Below, piece by piece: positions 61,657 through 64,000 of a stretch of DNA of 64,000 bases. The translations under genes were made by a program, and so were the position numbers. The DNA is from Streptococcus moroccensis (GTDB lineage: Bacteria; Bacillota; Bacilli; Lactobacillales; Streptococcaceae), in NCBI RefSeq assembly GCF_030812835.1, contig NZ_JAUSTM010000003.1:62001-126000 (forward strand), in the 5' to 3' direction. The notes below the pieces were generated by a model, which saw only the letters and a list, made by a program, of their open reading frames with translations, was not told the origin of the DNA and ran no database searches. The number at the start of each line of letters is the position of its first letter. The stretch's first letter is position 1.

Positions 61657-62397
61657 TTAGACGTTGAGGACTTTATTAAGAAAATCTTGAAGACGAGGAT
61701 GTTGAGGATTATCGAAAATTTGGTCTGGGGTGTTGTCTTCAAGGAATTCACCGCCATCAGTAAAGATCACTCGGTTAGCAACCTTGCGGGCAAAGCCCAT
61801 TTCGTGGGTGACAATCAACATGGTCATGCCTTGTTCAGCGAGGTCCTTCATAACATTGAGAACGTCACCGACCATTTCAGGGTCTAAAGCTGAAGTTGGT
61901 TCGTCAAAGAGCATGATGTCTGGTTTCATGGCAAGAGCCCGAGCAATTGCGACACGTTGCTTTTGCCCCCCTGAGAGGCTATCTGGCATAGCATCGCGCT
62001 TGTCAGCCAATCCAACTTTATCGAGAAGCTCTGACGCATAGCTTTCGGCTTCTGCTTTTGACATGATTTTATGCTCAATGGGTGCAAAGGTGATATTATC
62101 CAAAACAGTCATATGCGGAAAGAGGTTGAAGTGCTGGAAGACCATACCGATGTTTTCCCTGACCTTATCAACTTTCGTGTCCTTATCTAGCAGGTCATAG
62201 CCGTTTACGATGATATGTCCGCTAGTAGCTTCTTCTAATAGGTTAAGACTGCGTAAGAAGGTCGACTTACCAGACCCGGAAGGACCAATAATGCAGACAA
62301 CATCTCCCTCATAGAATTGGGTTGTAATCCCTTTAAGAACTTCATTGTCCCCGAAGTATTTATGCAAATCTTGGACATCAATCTTTAATGTTGCCAT
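61657..62397 (-). CDS. glnQ: Amino-acid ABC transporter ATP-binding protein
   Basis: A 246-residue ATPase of the polar amino-acid uptake family: Walker [19 protein letters not shown], signature [16 protein letters not shown], Walker [15 protein letters not shown]-loop [12 protein letters not shown]. It powers the adjoining GlnP, probably for glutamine/glutamate. Its ATG overlaps the permease stop by one base (TAATG). Confidence 0.95.
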   Translation of the reverse strand: MATLKIDVQDLHKYFGDNEVLKGITTQFYEGDVVCIIGPSGSGKSTFLRSLNLLEEATSGHIIVNGYDLLDKDTKVDKVRENIGMVFQHFNLFPHMTVLDNITFAPIEHKIMSKAEAESYASELLDKVGLADKRDAMPDSLSGGQKQRVAIARALAMKPDIMLFDEPTSALDPEMVGDVLNVMKDLAEQGMTMLIVTHEMGFARKVANRVIFTDGGEFLEDNTPDQIFDNPQHPRLQDFLNKVLNV

Positions 62398-64000
62398 TAC
62401 TTATTCCTCGTTTCTAAGCGTTTTGCCAATCGTGTCAATAGCGTAATAATAATCAAGTATAATACTGCTAGTATAGCATACATACGGAAGGATTGGTAGT
62501 TACGTGCAATGATGATCTTCCCTGTTTGGAAAAGTTCCACCAAACCGATGGCTGAGATGATCGTTGTGTCTTTAAGTGTAATGACAAATTGGTTGATAAA
62601 GTTCGGTAGCATAATTTTTCCTGCCTGAGGTAAAATGATACGCTGCATCGTCTTACCATAAGAAACCCCTAGGCTTCGACTGGCTTCCATCTGACCAGGT
62701 GGAACAGCCTCAATACCGCCTCGCACAATTTCTGCAATATAGGCACCGGAGTTGAGAGAGAGGGCGATAACCCCTGCGACGAAGTCATTGATAGGACTTT
62801 GTTGGCCAGTGACAGATTCAATCAAGTTGGGAATACCCCAGAAGATAAAGGCTGCAACAATCATAAGGGGAATGCCTCGAATCACGTCAACAAAGAGACT
62901 TGAAATCACGCGGAGTGCTTTGACAGGGCTAACAGCCATCATCCCAAAGATAATCCCAATGATGACTGCAATAGCAAAGGATAGCAAGGCTAAACCGAGC
63001 GTTACGCCTAGTCCCTTAAGGAGTTGGTTCCAGTTATTGCTAAGGAGTCCAGAAATCGTTGATTCGTCGACAGAACTCGCCTTTTCAGAACTCTGATTTT
63101 CAGATAGGTAGTTAGCTAAAATCGCATCGTACTCACCGGACTCAACCAGGGCTGCTAAACCATTATTAAACATTTCGATCAATTCTGGGTTGCTTCCTTT
63201 TTTGACAGCAAATCCATACTGTCCAATAGGGATACCCTTAATTGGAGTGGCTAAGTTTTGTCCCTGAGTCATGGCATATTTAACAACTGGCTCGTCATCC
63301 ATAACAGCGACAACAGCACCAGTATTTAAGGAGTCGTACATACCTGATGCCTCAGCAAAGGTCTTAACAGTATAGCCATATTTATCTTTATTTTCATCGA
63401 GGAAGGCCTGTGAAGAAGTCCCGTTTTTGACACCAACAGTCTTTCCTTTGAGGTCTTCGTAGCTTGTGATGTCACTATCTTTTTGAACAGCTAAAATAGC
63501 ATTAGCAGTAAAGTAGGCGTCTGAAAAATCAAAGGTTTCTTTACGAGCATCTGTAATAGACATACCAGCGATCATCCCATCTGCCTGACCAGATTGAATG
63601 GCGTTTAGGGCGGCATCAAAACCTGGGTTTTGAATCTCAATAGCAAAGCCTTGTTGCTCAGCGATGGCTTGGATTAGTTCCATGTCGATACCAACATAAG
63701 TGTTAGATTCATCTTGGAATTCAAAGGGGGCAAAGGACGAATCGCTGACAATTGTATAAACTGGTTTGATAGCAGTTGCCTTGGCGAGAGCATCACCTGT
63801 CAAACTAAGGCTACTAGAGAAGGTTGATGCCTCTGTTTCATCGTCACCAACCCATTCAGCGATGATAGCGTCATAGGTCCCATCAGCCTTCATTTCCTTG
63901 AGAGCTTTGTTAAAGTCTTCAACGAGTGATTCATGAGGGCCATCTTTTTTGACAGCAAACCCAAAGGAGCCGATATTTTCAGGCTCCATGTTGATGGCGA
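62397..64000 (-). CDS. glnP: Amino-acid ABC transporter, fused substrate-binding domains and permease (5' end outside window)
   Basis: The last about 534 residues of a GlnP-type fusion protein. The frame stays open to the window edge. Order: end of a first binding domain ([14 protein letters not shown]), a complete second binding domain (about [18 protein letters not shown] to [11 protein letters not shown]), then a permease domain with five helices and the EAA motif ([23 protein letters not shown]). Tandem binding domains fused to the permease are known in lactococcal and pneumococcal GlnP (glutamine/glutamate). An in-frame ATG at 63989 is not the real start. Confidence 0.93.
   Translation of the reverse strand, partial: AINMEPENIGSFGFAVKKDGPHESLVEDFNKALKEMKADGTYDAIIAEWVGDDETEASTFSSSLSLTGDALAKATAIKPVYTIVSDSSFAPFEFQDESNTYVGIDMELIQAIAEQQGFAIEIQNPGFDAALNAIQSGQADGMIAGMSITDARKETFDFSDAYFTANAILAVQKDSDITSYEDLKGKTVGVKNGTSSQAFLDENKDKYGYTVKTFAEASGMYDSLNTGAVVAVMDDEPVVKYAMTQGQNLATPIKGIPIGQYGFAVKKGSNPELIEMFNNGLAALVESGEYDAILANYLSENQSSEKASSVDESTISGLLSNNWNQLLKGLGVTLGLALLSFAIAVIIGIIFGMMAVSPVKALRVISSLFVDVIRGIPLMIVAAFIFWGIPNLIESVTGQQSPINDFVAGVIALSLNSGAYIAEIVRGGIEAVPPGQMEASRSLGVSYGKTMQRIILPQAGKIMLPNFINQFVITLKDTTIISAIGLVELFQTGKIIIARNYQSFRMYAILAVLYLIIITLLTRLAKRLETRNK

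Overview
The window reads as chromosomal DNA of a Streptococcus. It carries an ATP synthase operon in streptococcal order (atpEBFHAGDC, no atpI, 66-residue c subunit), a divergent pepQ/ccpA pair, the trpXYZ transporter behind a T-box, a cellobiose PTS cluster with celR, rnjB-estA, divergent murT-gatD / cdaA-cdaR-glmM, obg, and a GlnP with fused binding domains. I cannot fix the species. I see no prophage, insertion sequence, CRISPR array or rRNA; the only tRNA I find is tRNA-Ala(GGC).

Layout. 1-2.8 kb: end of an ABC ATPase and an FtsX-type permease. 2.8-5.4 kb: glpK alone between two inverted copies of a non-coding repeat. 5.4-10.5 kb: pepQ, ccpA, two glycolipid-type glycosyltransferases and a small membrane protein. 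10.5-13.3 kb: T-box, thrS, DUF2500 protein. 13.3-15.2 kb (minus): a 44-residue protein, a DUF318-type permease and its TIGR03943 partner. 15.3-22.4 kb: tex, sprT-like, murA2/murZ, GNAT, map, and a YihY membrane protein fused in frame to a SerB phosphatase. 22.4-29 kb: atp operon. 29-34.5 kb: DUF2207 protein, T-box-trpXYZ. 34.5-41.1 kb: phospho-beta-glucosidase, two EIIB genes, celR, EIIA, a membrane protein and EIIC. 41.2-48.1 kb: rnjB, estA, a matrixin-like protease, a small membrane protein, an ABC-F ATPase, a VOC protein. 48.1-50.8 kb: a structured RNA segment, tRNA-Ala, ilvD, a SufT/DUF59 protein. 50.9-56.2 kb: gatD/murT (minus) and cdaA-cdaR-glmM (plus). 56.4-61.4 kb: DUF4044 protein, obg, a TPR protein, a DUF1349 protein, a 53-residue protein and a membrane-bound GDPD. 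61.4-64 kb: a palindrome-rich spacer and glnQ/glnP (minus, 5' end outside the window).

Regulation visible in the sequence. Probable CcpA (cre) sites lie at glpK, pepQ/ccpA, the phospho-beta-glucosidase and the second EIIB gene, so the regulator and several likely targets share the window. T-boxes control thrS and trpXYZ. CodY-like boxes lie at ilvD. Many promoters have an extended -10 (TGnTATAAT). Four genes (first glycosyltransferase, tex, ABC-F, murT) have the -10 six or seven bases before the start codon and no usable Shine-Dalgarno, which predicts leaderless mRNAs.

Most worth a second look: the YihY-SerB fusion with a possible internal start; the inverted repeats around an orphan glpK, each bounded by a duplicated terminator hairpin; the leaderless gene set; the 82-nt structured RNA ahead of tRNA-Ala; and the overlooked 44-residue gene that opens the permease operon.
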